Assembly (NCBI RefSeq): GCF_009755355.1
Contig: NZ_WQLB01000029.1
Span: forward strand, 1 to 59,182
From: Deinococcus arboris
GTDB taxonomy: Bacteria > Deinococcota > Deinococci > Deinococcales > Deinococcaceae
Reading direction: 5' to 3'
DNA length: 59,182 nt
In this document: positions 38,120 to 47,600 of the stretch, piece after piece
Position numbering within the stretch: position 1 is the first letter of the stretch
Layout of the letters: each line of letters starts with the position of its first letter
Program-made: the position numbers and the translations under genes
The notes under the pieces: model-generated
Told to the model about the DNA's origin: nothing
Databases searched by the model: none
The model's input: only the letters and a program-made list of their open reading frames with translations

Positions 38120-38740
38120 CTCTGCTGGCGTCAGCTCAGTGCCTTCCAGATTGAACTCCTGGGTCTTGAAGGCGGCGTGCGGATTTTCTGCCTGCTAGTG
38201 CTGCGCAGAGCGGCGCACATTCTTTGAAGCGTGGCCGCGGTAGGCCAGGTGTAGCACTTCGCCCGCCGCGTTCTTGGCCGCGCACAGACGCAGGGATACG
38301 CCGTAGACGGCCACAGAACGGTGACGGCGGCGAATCTTGCCCGTCTGCAGCTTTTTGAAGCATGGCCAGACTGGTAGTTTGTCAGTCCCAATGGTGGCCT
38401 TAGTGGGGAGACGAACACAGGGCGCAGTGCCGTGCTGGTAGAGGAAGTAAACCATGTTTTGCTGATAAATTTGCGGTCTGCCAACAGGCCGCCCATTGAC
38501 CGCTGGAGAAAGCAAGTCGCACCTGTTGCGAGCTTGCTCCCCCGTGAGGGAGCAGAGTCCACATCAGCCGCAGACACCATCCCAGACCGCAGAGAGCAGA
38601 AGAATATCGATGACCCACTGGCCCAGCTTCCAGTTGGTGCGGCCGAGGATCGGGTGCAGCTCGCCGTTCGGGAGGAGCGGTGAAGCGCGCAAACAAGTGG
38701 TCAGGGAACGCAAAGTGGACGAAGCGAGGCAATCGCTGGT
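38120..38740 (-). pseudogene. IS4-type transposase remnant
   Basis: Minus-strand fragments in different frames: GRTNWKLGQWVIDILLLSAV (first Asp region), LTAGEV-like SLLADRKFISKTWF region at 38440-38500, VRLPTKATIGTDKLPVWPCF, VAVYGVSLRLCAAKNAAGEV and YRGHASKNV. Their order matches Deinococcus IS4-like transposases as I recall them. Both ends are missing. The following 38740-39050 holds nothing recognised. Confidence 0.6.
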
Positions 38741-39051
38741 ATCACGTCTCAAACAAGTTGGAAGGCTTGAATGTCTACAGCGCGACGCTGCGTGCCTGCC
38801 CTATGACCAGGATCGGTGCCACGAGCGGGCGCGCCTCAATAGGAATTGCGGCTCTTTCAGCGCGGTCTGCAGGCGATCGTGCGATTATCGGCCCTGACGT
38901 ATCTGTGTCTTCAGCACGTAAACACGCTACAGGCGCCGAATTTTTGCTGCCTCACGAGGTTTGACTCGTCGTCAGTACTGGCTGGATCCTTCCAACGCCC
39001 CTTCATCTGCGCCGTGGCGCTCCATCTCTTGGCGCTAGCGATCTGCCTGCG

Positions 39052-40347
39052 TTACTTCCGCAGGGTTGGGGCCGCCAGCACTCGGAGCACACCACGGCCA
39101 CGGGTGGCTTCGTTGAAGGTGAAGTTGTTGGGGTTCCCATCGTCACCGACGTATGTCAGCGTGCCTAGCCCTTCTGCAACGTCCAGCAGTTCGGCCTCAG
39201 AAGGGGTGGTCTTCGATACCATCACCGTAAGCAGGCGGAACGTTTTCTGGGCGTCACCAAATGCAGGGGACCGCGCTCCATGCTGGCTGATGATGTCCTG
39301 CACCCTCTGGCCAATGACGGCGTCGGCACGAAAGACGCCGTTGGCGGCGTCAACCCAGGCCGCGTTTCTGGCCACCCGGAAAGGATTGACCTCGGAAGGA
39401 GCCAGCAAACCCATCAGGTAGAGCTCGACGTCACTGTAGGCCACTGAATTGCCGCCGTTGGCCACCGTGCCGAAAGTTTTGCGGCCCGTGATGCTGGCCT
39501 GATACTGCCCGTTACCCAAATCGTTGAAGGTGGCATCGTCAAAGCCTCCCAGTTGACGCCCCGCACTGCTGAAGCCGAAATGGCTGGGCAGGTCGGATTC
39601 GACGGCGTCGTTCGCCCAGCGGTGGGCCAGCTCATGCAAACTCGGCCCACTCTCAATGCCCGCCCGGTACGGAAAATACATGACACCCTGCAAGGTTCCA
39701 GCGCTGCCGTAGTCAGCAGTCTGGTCGAAGGTCGTGATGCCGAGGCCCTCGGTGTCATTCTTGACTGGGAAATACATCCCGTAAGGCGCTGAGTCTGGCT
39801 TGGTCGTGCGGTTCATCACCAGGAAAATGAAGTCGGCTTCATCGCGGTACTCGGCATAAAGCCGCCGTGTGATCTCAGGGATAGTACTGGTTCGCGTATC
39901 TACGTCAGGAAGTGCCGGATCGACGATGACCGCCAGACTTGACACTGGAATTCGCCCCGTGGGCGGCACTATGACCTTCAGAGTCGCCGTCGCCTCACGC
40001 CCATAGGTGACCTTGACGGAGGACGTCCCTCGTGGAGCGGCAACATTGGTCACGGTGAACTGCCGATTGCCGAAAGCCAGCGTCAAGCCACTACTCCAAC
40101 TGTAGTTCAGGATGTCGCTTGGACTTCCACCGTCCAACTTGACCTGCACGGTGGCCGACTGTCCAGGGGCCAGCGTCACCGTGCCAGGCTCAAACTGGAC
40201 GGAAAGCTGGTTTGGCGCAGGCGTAGGGATAGAAGGTGGTGGGGGCGGGGCCTCCACTGTGGGAGGAACGGTCCCTCCACCACCACTGCTGCAAGAGGTC
40301 AAAGTAAGGGCGGCGGCCAGGAGGAGGGAGGAGCTGCTTTTCTTCAT
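39052..40347 (-). CDS. Exported lipoprotein with an HExxH zinc-protease motif
   Basis: Start at ATG 40347 with AAAGGAACCC upstream; 431 residues. The signal ends in a lipobox (LTLTSCSS, Cys about residue 19), so it is probably membrane-anchored. A proline-rich linker and an Ig-like beta domain (VTLAPGQSATVQVKL) precede the protease-like domain with SLHELAHRWANDAV (HELAH near residues 238-242). An asparagine-rich middle and HFGFSSAGRQLGG follow. No precise peptidase family assigned. A tandem dyad 100 bp upstream is shared with the XRE gene at 41459, suggesting common regulation. Confidence 0.75.
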   Translation of the reverse strand: MKKSSSSLLLAAALTLTSCSSGGGGTVPPTVEAPPPPPSIPTPAPNQLSVQFEPGTVTLAPGQSATVQVKLDGGSPSDILNYSWSSGLTLAFGNRQFTVTNVAAPRGTSSVKVTYGREATATLKVIVPPTGRIPVSSLAVIVDPALPDVDTRTSTIPEITRRLYAEYRDEADFIFLVMNRTTKPDSAPYGMYFPVKNDTEGLGITTFDQTADYGSAGTLQGVMYFPYRAGIESGPSLHELAHRWANDAVESDLPSHFGFSSAGRQLGGFDDATFNDLGNGQYQASITGRKTFGTVANGGNSVAYSDVELYLMGLLAPSEVNPFRVARNAAWVDAANGVFRADAVIGQRVQDIISQHGARSPAFGDAQKTFRLLTVMVSKTTPSEAELLDVAEGLGTLTYVGDDGNPNNFTFNEATRGRGVLRVLAAPTLRK

Positions 40348-40447
40348 GGGTTCCTTTGGCGTGTCAAAAGGCGTTGCTTGGCTGTGTGCAGTGGGTGCCC
40401 TGGTGACTTCGACGCGTTCCTCGGGTGCTACCACTCACACCTCGTTC

Positions 40448-40482
40448 TCACCTTATAAGGCGACACCTTACAGGATGATGAC
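40448..40482 (-). promoter_or_regulatory. Putative XRE operator upstream of the HExxH lipoprotein gene
   Basis: TCACCTTATAAGGCGACACC (40448-40467) is 18 of 20 identical to 41395-41414, and the similarity continues into a second, weaker dyad (CACCTTACAGGATGA). It lies 100 bp upstream of the lipoprotein start. Confidence 0.55.
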
Positions 40483-40580
40483 AAGAGAGCTGAAACCAGG
40501 AAGGTGGAGCTCTCCGGATAGGTAAATCAACGCTGAATTTCAACCTGCTTAAACAGCATGCGGTCACTGTCGTCTCCGAT

Positions 40581-41129
40581 TCAGAGCCACTGCTTCAAAA
40601 TGTTCCCGTAGTTCTGAAGGCCGAAATCGCAGGAAATCTCTTGGTAGTCATGGCCCCGCCGGCAGATATAGGCACGGGCGGCGGTGCTGCCTTCATACAG
40701 GCCGACAGCGAGTAAGAGGTGAGCCTCATTCAGAAGTCCTGGCGCACGCCCCGAGCCGAACAGTCGTAAATCCCTTACCTGATCCTGCAAGTCGCCATCC
40801 GGGTGCATCGCCCAGGTGCCGATGCACGTCAGGCGCTCGTCAAACAGCTCAAACAGCGCCTCACTCCATCCCGCGGCAAACCGGAGGTCTATGTCGGTCG
40901 GCCGTTGGTATGAGCGTCCATACCAAGTGGGTGAGCCCAGTGAGGAAGCCAGCAGAACATGCATGGTGGTGCCGCTTTGGTACCCGAACAGCAGGCCTCG
41001 CAGACGCGGTGTGGTCAGCGCTGACTGCTGGACCAGGAGGAGGGCGGCTTTCACACTCACGGCACACCGAGTGACTGGAGCTGAATTACCTTGCACGTTG
41101 AGTGTTCGCGCCTGAATGGACCGGCTCAC
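40581..41129 (-). CDS. JAB/MPN-like protein with degenerate active site
   Basis: A 182-residue protein (GTG start). RGLLFGYQSGTTMHVLLASS followed by LGSPTWYG resembles the start of JAB/MPN metalloprotease folds, and CIGTWAMHPDGDLQDQ resembles the GxWHTHPDG metal site with the first histidine changed to alanine. HLLLAVGLYEGSTAARAYIC fits the following strand. A second protein of the same family is at 42821. It may be a non-catalytic JAB protein; the family call is tentative. Confidence 0.55.
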   Translation of the reverse strand: MSRSIQARTLNVQGNSAPVTRCAVSVKAALLLVQQSALTTPRLRGLLFGYQSGTTMHVLLASSLGSPTWYGRSYQRPTDIDLRFAAGWSEALFELFDERLTCIGTWAMHPDGDLQDQVRDLRLFGSGRAPGLLNEAHLLLAVGLYEGSTAARAYICRRGHDYQEISCDFGLQNYGNILKQWL

Positions 41130-41394
41130 GCAGAGCGGGGTCTCTGGCCGTCTTGTCAGAGATGAGGCCTTTCAACCGCCCTCTTCGGGGGGCTTCCGGC
41201 GCCCATCGGGTGGGCAGTGGCTGTCCCAGATGGAGGCTCACTTGATCAAACATCCGTCGAGTAAGGCCAGGCCTCCAGAGAACCGATGACACCGGAGCTA
41301 AGGTGTCGGTTTCAAAGCATACCCGGACGCTCCGCACTCGGTGAGTGGAATCCGCCGACTTGAATGAATCGCTGGATGGTGACATCATCTAATC

Positions 41395-41428
41395 TCACCT
41401 TATCAGGTGACACCCTAGTGGGTGACAA
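41395..41428 (+). promoter_or_regulatory. Operator of the XRE regulator gene: two adjacent dyads
   Basis: TCACCT-tatc-AGGTGA (41395-41410) is a perfect dyad, directly followed by CACCC-tagt-GGGTG (41411-41424). It lies 30-60 bp upstream of the XRE start and has a near-copy at 40448. Confidence 0.65.
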
Positions 41429-41458
41429 CATGGGAAGGAGGTTCTCCAGGCTGAGGCG

Positions 41459-41737
41459 ATGGGTCAGCCCCTCTCGCCAGACGCCCTTGACCGTCATCAG
41501 CAGCACCTCGGTGCCCGCATTCGAGCACTCCGCACCGCCCGGGGCTGGAGTCAGGACACATTGGCCCACCAGGCGGGGCTCAACCGGTCGTACCCACACA
41601 AGATCGAAGTGGGACTCATTGACCTGCGCTACAGCACGTTGCTGCGTCTCGCCGCCGCTTTTGAACTCAGCCCCGCTGAACTGTTGACCTTCCCGCCTGA
41701 CGAGCAGGCACATTCATCAACCAATGTTCTGGACTGA
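41459..41737 (+). CDS. XRE-family transcriptional regulator
   Basis: A 92-residue Cro/CI-type protein: LGARIRALRTARGWSQDTLA, HQAGLNRSYPHKIEVGLIDL, LLRLAAAFELSPAELLTF. Residues 18-80 form the helix-turn-helix. The start at 41459 has GAGGCG close in front. It probably binds the dyads at 41395 and 40448, thereby controlling itself and the HExxH lipoprotein. Confidence 0.85.
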   Translation: MGQPLSPDALDRHQQHLGARIRALRTARGWSQDTLAHQAGLNRSYPHKIEVGLIDLRYSTLLRLAAAFELSPAELLTFPPDEQAHSSTNVLD

Positions 41738-41835
41738 GGCGCCTCGCCAGAATCAATTGGACGAAGTGGCCCGGTCTCTTGGCTCTGGGATGCACCGAAA
41801 CAGGCGCGGCCTCGGCAAATTTTGAGGAGCAGAAA

Positions 41836-42126
41836 ATGACGGTTTATACGGTGTCTTTCAACTACTCCGCAACGGGTGAGGGCTGGCGCGAAGAGCTTGG
41901 GGTCGTTCATGCGACAACGCTCGACGACGCCGTGAATGTTTTTTTTGATCTGCTGCGATTGCCGGAAAGCGTTCGGGCGTATCTCAGGCCGGGTTTGGAG
42001 GTCACTGTCGGCCTTGACCGGAGTGTGCTGGCACGCTGGGTGACGGAAGCACGACTTGAGAGGCTCGAACAAGCCATGAAGTATCAAGGCCACTGGCGGA
42101 TGAGTTACGCCGTGAACGGGGGCTAA
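41836..42126 (+). CDS. Small hypothetical protein
   Basis: A 96-residue protein from ATG 41836 with GAGGAGCAGAAA upstream: MTVYTVSFNYSATGEGWREE, an alpha/beta start, then helices to the end. No family recognised. Same orientation as the XRE gene 100 bp before it. Confidence 0.6.
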   Translation: MTVYTVSFNYSATGEGWREELGVVHATTLDDAVNVFFDLLRLPESVRAYLRPGLEVTVGLDRSVLARWVTEARLERLEQAMKYQGHWRMSYAVNGG

Positions 42127-42328
42127 ACACTCGCCGATCAAGCTCAATCTGAGAATTGAGAGTGTAGATGTTTGTTCTGATCCTAATAGTGCTGAAGTGC
42201 GGTTGGGTAAATTGCGATTCGTTGTGCAGCCTTGGTCAGCTTACCTGTGAGGTCAACGGACCACTGTATTCCAGTGCAAGGCCGCCGTGCTTGGACGGAA
42301 AGCACGGCGTTCGGCCAGGCCGATAGCG

Positions 42329-42800
42329 TCATACAGGGCAGGACGCAGCACAACGCCCGCATTGACGGTGGCCCAGAATAGTTCCTGTCTGCAAGGCTTT
42401 AAACGGGCGCAGCGGATCATCCTGGCTCTCGTCATACAGGATGGCCGCTCCTATGTAGGCCAGGCTGTCGTAGGCATTGCCTGCCTGACTGTGCATCCTC
42501 AGGATGAGAGAGGAAGCCTCATCTCGCCAGTACGTGTCCGGGACCAGCGTCTGAAAGCTAAACGGCGGGACGAGCGCTTCCACGATGGATTTGAAGGCAG
42601 TTGGCGGTTGGACAACTCACTCCTTGAGTTGGTACGGGAGCAGCAGGCCCGCGTCGTACTGCGGCGCGTGCTCCGGCACATTCAAGGCCAGTGGAAATTC
42701 GAGTTTGAGCTGCCTCAGGTCCTTGGGCAGCCTGAGGCCCGCGGCCTGCTGGGAGAGCAGCACAGGGGAGAGTCTCCTCCTGGCGTTCCGGCGCCTGTCC
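42329..42800 (-). pseudogene. Possible frameshifted gene of unknown family
   Basis: Two minus-strand pieces look like one protein: LPKDLRQLKLEFPLALNVPE to YDAGLLLPYQLKE, then in another frame IVEALVPPFSFQTLVPDTYW and SLILRMHSQAGNAYDSLAYI. No family recognised and no start assigned. Confidence 0.35.
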
Positions 42801-42820
42801 CATTCTTTTCTGAGGTGTCG

Positions 42821-43357
42821 ATGTCCCTTCCACTTGCGTACGTCCCGCCCCTCACCCGCGCCCATCTGCGTTTCCTGAACGTTCTGCCGCTCGCTCAGGC
42901 CAGTGACGTGACTGACCTGCAGCAGCTTGAGCTCAGTCCATCCGCGCAGCGCACCCTGCGCCGTTTCCTTACGGTGCCTGGGATACGCACCGGCCTGCTC
43001 TTCGGCACCCGGCAGGGCGACCTGTTGCGTGTCCATGCCGTCACGCTCGGCAGTCCCGACACGATTGCCCCATTCGCCCTCCAGCCCGCGTACGTTCTGG
43101 GGCTGGCCGACGCCTTTGGGCACCTCGACGCGACTTTGGACTGGGTCGGCCACTGGATCACGGTGCCCGAAGACCAGTGTCCCGACCAGGCGGCCCGCCT
43201 CGCCTGGTTCAAGCGTGCGGAGGCGCTGCACCTCGTCACCCGTGATTGCCCCCTGCTCCTGGCCGGGTGGGTCGAAGGGCAACTCCAGCTGTGTGCCCTG
43301 AGAGCTGGCGACACCCGCGGTGACAACTGTGAACTCGTCGTGTTGGAGAGCCGGTGA
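42821..43357 (+). CDS. JAB/MPN-like protein, second copy
   Basis: A 178-residue protein from ATG 42821 (GAGGTGTCG upstream). GIRTGLLFGTRQGDLLRVHA then VTLGSPDTIAP aligns with the protein at 40581; DWVGHWITVPEDQCPDQAAR replaces the JAB metal motif, with the second histidine gone; CPLLLAGWVEGQLQLCALRA is the last strand. A helical N-terminus of 60 residues is extra. The stop overlaps the next start (GTGA), so it is coupled to the 98-residue protein after it. Confidence 0.55.
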   Translation: MSLPLAYVPPLTRAHLRFLNVLPLAQASDVTDLQQLELSPSAQRTLRRFLTVPGIRTGLLFGTRQGDLLRVHAVTLGSPDTIAPFALQPAYVLGLADAFGHLDATLDWVGHWITVPEDQCPDQAARLAWFKRAEALHLVTRDCPLLLAGWVEGQLQLCALRAGDTRGDNCELVVLESR

Positions 43358-43650
43358 GCTGGACGTTGGTCAGGTGGCTCGCCAGGTTGGGCGCTGAGGT
43401 GCTCGGCCGAACGGCTGACCTGCTGCTGTCAGCTTCCAGGCGCCCTGGTGGACACACCTCGGTCAATCCGGTGACCGAGGTGTTGTGGGCCACCGCGGAG
43501 GGCCAGGCCGCCGTCCTCGCGCTGTTGGACGATCCAGAAGCGGGCCACGTGACGGTGCAGGTAGAGGGGCGCACGGTCCAACTGTTCACCAGGGCCGCCC
43601 TGCTCAAGGCAAGGAGCGCACAGGGGAGAGGCGACTGGACGCCAGAGTGA
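43354..43650 (+). CDS. Small hypothetical protein coupled to the JAB-like gene
   Basis: A 98-residue protein starting with GTG inside the JAB-like stop codon. An amphipathic N-terminus (MSWTLVRWLARLGAEVLG when initiated with Met) precedes a small alpha/beta part (AAVLALLDDPEAGHVTVQVE). A perfect 12-bp hairpin with 6-base loop (43454-43483) lies in the gene. Function unknown; probably a partner of the JAB-like protein. Confidence 0.6.
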   Translation: MSWTLVRWLARLGAEVLGRTADLLLSASRRPGGHTSVNPVTEVLWATAEGQAAVLALLDDPEAGHVTVQVEGRTVQLFTRAALLKARSAQGRGDWTPE

Positions 43651-43661
43651 GTCCCGACAGT

Positions 43662-43937
43662 TCAGCGCGGCTGTGTAGAGGCAGGCAGACCAATGGACTC
43701 GTCATCGCCCTCCAGGCCCAGCAGCGCCGCCACCGACAGGTTGGCCGCCTCGGCCAGGCGGTACAGCATGCTGATGCGGAAGTCCCTGCGCCCATGTTCG
43801 AGCATGCCGACGTAAGAGCGGTGGACGCCGGCCCGGTCGGCGAAATCATCTTGATTGAGTCCTAGTTGCTCGCGCGCCGCCCGGAGACGATGCCCGATGG
43901 CCTGCAGCGTCGCCGTGTGCTCGGTGGGTCCTGACAT
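43662..43937 (-). CDS. XRE-family transcriptional regulator
   Basis: From ATG 43937, 91 residues: IGHRLRAAREQLGLNQDDFA, DRAGVHRSYVGMLEHGRRDF, MLYRLAEAANLSVAALLGLE, a complete Cro/CI helix-turn-helix. It is divergent from the exported protein gene at 44006, and two tandem dyads lie between them. Confidence 0.87.
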   Translation of the reverse strand: MSGPTEHTATLQAIGHRLRAAREQLGLNQDDFADRAGVHRSYVGMLEHGRRDFRISMLYRLAEAANLSVAALLGLEGDDESIGLPASTQPR

Positions 43938-43973
43938 CCCGTTCAGGCTGACCGGAGGCACACAATTGAGCGA

Positions 43974-44002
43974 CTTGCTAAGACAAGTCTTGCTATAACA
44001 AG
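43974..44002. promoter_or_regulatory. Tandem operator dyads in a divergent promoter
   Basis: CTTGCTAAGACAAG (43974-43987) and CTTGCTATAACAAG (43989-44002), separated by one base, each with CTTG...CAAG symmetry. The second overlaps a TATAAC -10 box seven bases before the ATG at 44006, suggesting a leaderless transcript repressed by the divergent XRE protein. Confidence 0.7.
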
Positions 44003-44005
44003 AGT

Positions 44006-44557
44006 ATGAAAACACTGCTGCGGTTCATGGCTGCCAGTCTGGTTCTCCTGCCCCCTTCCTTTTCGCTCGCCCAGACAGTCAAAAAGGGTGATTACACCTA
44101 TACGCCACCCGCCTGCACGGTGGTCAGCCGGGGGACAGTGGACTGCCGACTAACCATGACTTACACCGGTCGGGAGGCGGCTCAAAGTGTCTTGATTCGG
44201 GCAGGGGAGACCAAAGCCTATGACGCTGCAGGCGCGACCTACGTCAGTGTGTCGTTTCAGGGCGGCGGGCAGGCCGGGACGGGTCCAGAATGGGTGGCGC
44301 TGCCCACGGGCATCCCCGTGCAGTTGACTTACCGCTTTGAAGCGGTGCCTACTTCAGTGACCACCTTTCGGGGCGTAGCACTAAACCTCAACACCCTGAT
44401 CTCGTTCCAGAACGTGCCCGTCAGGTCGGTGGCGCCGGCCCCGGCCCCCCTGCCCGTGGCGTCTGGCGTGCCGACCGGCTTCACTCTCAGTCTGACCCGC
44501 TGCACGCCGCAGGGGACGAGCTTCGTCTGCACCGCAACCCTGACGCCGGTGCGCTGA
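44006..44557 (+). CDS. Exported hypothetical protein under XRE control
   Basis: A 183-residue protein with a signal peptide (MKTLLRFMAASLVLLPPSFS) and a beta-sandwich-like mature part (TVDCRLTMTYTGREAAQSVL). Four cysteines are present. A proline/alanine linker (APAPAPLPVASGVPTG) precedes a C-terminal strand pair. No family recognised. It is the only plus-strand gene between the XRE operator and the toxin locus 100 bp downstream. Confidence 0.65.
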   Translation: MKTLLRFMAASLVLLPPSFSLAQTVKKGDYTYTPPACTVVSRGTVDCRLTMTYTGREAAQSVLIRAGETKAYDAAGATYVSVSFQGGGQAGTGPEWVALPTGIPVQLTYRFEAVPTSVTTFRGVALNLNTLISFQNVPVRSVAPAPAPLPVASGVPTGFTLSLTRCTPQGTSFVCTATLTPVR

Positions 44558-44655
44558 CTGGGGGAAGCGGCTCCCTTCACTCAAAAAACGCTCCATTTGC
44601 CTCCCGAAGCACTCCGTCCTCTCGGTAGACTGAGCCGAGATTCGGGAGGTCGTTC

Positions 44656-47600
44656 ATGACATTTGTGCAGCGCCGAAAATTCACTCCCAAGCTGGCCCAG
44701 CGGTCCGTCTTGTTACCTTCTTTGCCGCACCTCTCCGAAGCCGAACTGAAGCAGGCGCAACAAGCCCTTCAGCGGCATACCGTCCGGCCGGTGACAGCCC
44801 AGTGCCAGATTGTTCAGGCCCCGCTGCGCGCCGCCGCGTTGGAATGTCAGGAGGCTGCATACCTTCAGGGACAGCGCCAGGCCGCCCAGACCCAGCTGGC
44901 CGCCCTGCCCCTTTCGGCACGTGGGGCGGAGGCGGCCCTTCAGCGTCAAGTGCAGCCGTCTGCACCGGTCCCCACGAAGCCCCAGACCCCCGGCGAGTGG
45001 GTGACGGTCATGCGCGCGCGGGCCGAAGAGGTGGACGGCGTGGCGCTGGACACCCGTGCGGCGGCCCAGTTCACCGCCCTCCAGCGGCAGGTGGCGCAGA
45101 CGCTGGCTCAGGGCTTTAGGGCAGACCGTGGCCCAGCGACAGCCCGCTGTGAGACGTACGGCGAGCATCTGGCGACCTTGCAGCGGCATCCCGTCAGCGC
45201 GCCGGTCTCGCGGGCGGTGCTGGGCCTGGTCCCCAGTGGGGAGCGACTGGCCCTGCAACGCGCTGTGGACACGGCTGTGCAGCGCCATGAGGCCCAGGCC
45301 ACACAGGACGCCCAAGCGCTGCGGGCACTCGCCCTTCAGCGGCAGTTGGCGGAACTGGACGCAGAGGCGACGCAGCCCGTGTTGCAACGCATTCAGGCCA
45401 GACGTGGAAGCGGCAATCCTCTCCCGGAAGCCGTCCAGCGCCACTTAGAACAGGGCCTCAACCACGACCTGAGCAAGGTGCGGATTCACGACGACGGCGA
45501 AGCCCACACGCTCGCCAAAGGTGTCAATGCCATCGCCTTTACGACGGGCACCGACATCTTTTTCCAGAGCGGAAAATTCAGCCCCAACACGAAGAGCGGC
45601 CTGGAACTCCTGGCACATGAGGTCACCCATACTGTCCAGCAGTCTCAGGGCCGAGTGGGCAAAGGGATTGACCCCGACGCCGGGCTGGAAAGCGAAGCCC
45701 GCACGATGGGCGCCAAGCTGGCCCAGGCCATGCCCAGCCCGAAAAGCCTGATGCTGCCCAGCTCCCATGCCCCTGGCATCTATAGTCCACGCGCTGCCCT
45801 GGCCCGCGTGCAGGACGCAGCCGCCAGTCACGCCCTTCTGACGCCGCTGCGCGCCCTGCAACGCCACCCGGACCTGACCATCCAGCGCAGCCTGGTCGGT
45901 GACAAGCTCAGCGAACTGGCCGGCACTATCCCCGGCTACCGGCCGCTGACGATGGCCTTGGGCTTCGATCCCGTGGCTGGCAAGGCTGTCAGAGCCGATC
46001 CCAACGCCTTACTGACCGCTCTGGGGCAGTTCATCCCTGGCCCTTTCAAAGACATGGTCAAGGTTGTGCGCGAGCAGAACCTGCTGGGCAAGGCCTGGAC
46101 GTGGTTCAAGGGTGAACTGACCAGACTCCAGCTCGGCAAGGTGGTCACTGACGTTAAGGCTGCCCTGAGTGGCCTGCCTAACCTGGGCAAGGCCAAGGGC
46201 ATCCTGGTGACTGCCACTGACAGGGTCAGAGCCTTAGTAGCGCAATCCGCCCGCAAGCTGGCCGACATTGCCCTGACGGCCATCACCGCCGGGCTTGGTC
46301 CAGCAGGGAAACGCATCATGGCCAGCCTGCGCCAGGCAGGCGACGTCATCACCCAGGTGCTGAAGAACCCTGGCCAGTTCGCCAAAAACCTGATGAATGC
46401 CCTCAAGCAGGGCTTCATGGGCTTCGTGGCCCGGTCTGGACAGTGGATTCAGAAAGGGCTGGGCGACTGGCTACTGGGCAGCGCCAATGTCCAATTCCCC
46501 AAGAATCTGAATGTCGAGGGCGTGCTCATGACGGCTCTGAGCATCATGGACCTGGGCTACGACGCCCTACGCGCCCGCCTCGTCAAGGAGCTGGGGCCGG
46601 GCTCGGAGAAGAAGATCGCCTTTCTGGAAAAAAGTGGTGAAGCGCTGGGCCAGCTTAGAGGCAACGTCGGCAAGGCCCCGGAACTCAAAGCCGTGGCCAC
46701 CCAGCTGGGCGGTCAGGTCATCGGCGGCATCAAGACCGAGGTGACGGAAACGCTGGTGAAGAAGGGTATTCAGCGGGTGGCCCTGATGTTCAATCCGGCA
46801 GGCGCGGCGATCGGGGCGATCATGACGGCCTGGAGCACCATTCAGACCGTCATTGACAAAGGGCAGCAGATTATGGGCGTCATCATGAACGCGCTGAGCA
46901 GCGTCCGCGAGATTGCCAGCGGGAATGTAGCGGGCGCGGCGCGGTACGTCGAACAGACGGTCGGCAAGGCCCTGCCGGTGATGTTCAGCTTCGCGGCGAA
47001 CTTCCTGGGGATTGGGAACATCGGGGCGCGCATCAGGAAGCTGGTGAGGGGCATGCGACAGAAGCTGGGCATTGACCGGCTCATCAATACTGTCATGGTC
47101 CGCCTCAAAAAGCTGGTGGGAACCGGCAGAACCCTGGCGGCCAATGGCATTCAGCAGGGAAGAGCCGCGGCGAGCACGGTGGTAGCAAAGCTTAAAGGAA
47201 TCATCACGCCGGTTGCGAAATTTCAAGTTGGCAAGGAGAAGCATAGCGTCTGGGTCGAGATGAAAGGCCGCCAGCCAGTGATCATGGTGGCGTCTACCCC
47301 AGCTGATGCGATGAGGCACCTTCTGGGATTGCGTCAGAAGTGCATCCGGTTGGGCGTGCATGCCCAACCGGGGGTCCGTCAGGGTCTGGCCAATACGGCT
47401 GCGGTCATCAATCAGGAGAAACGGCGCATCGCTCAGGCCATAGGTCAGGCTGGGGCAGCCTCACATATGGGTACAGGTGCAGCTGATCCCAAGAAACAAG
47501 CCAACAGCGTCGTGCAGCGGGTACGTCAAGCTCTAATCACTGTATACGAGGCAATTGAGCAGGCACAGCACCGGACAGGGGGAGTGACGATTGCCGGGAC

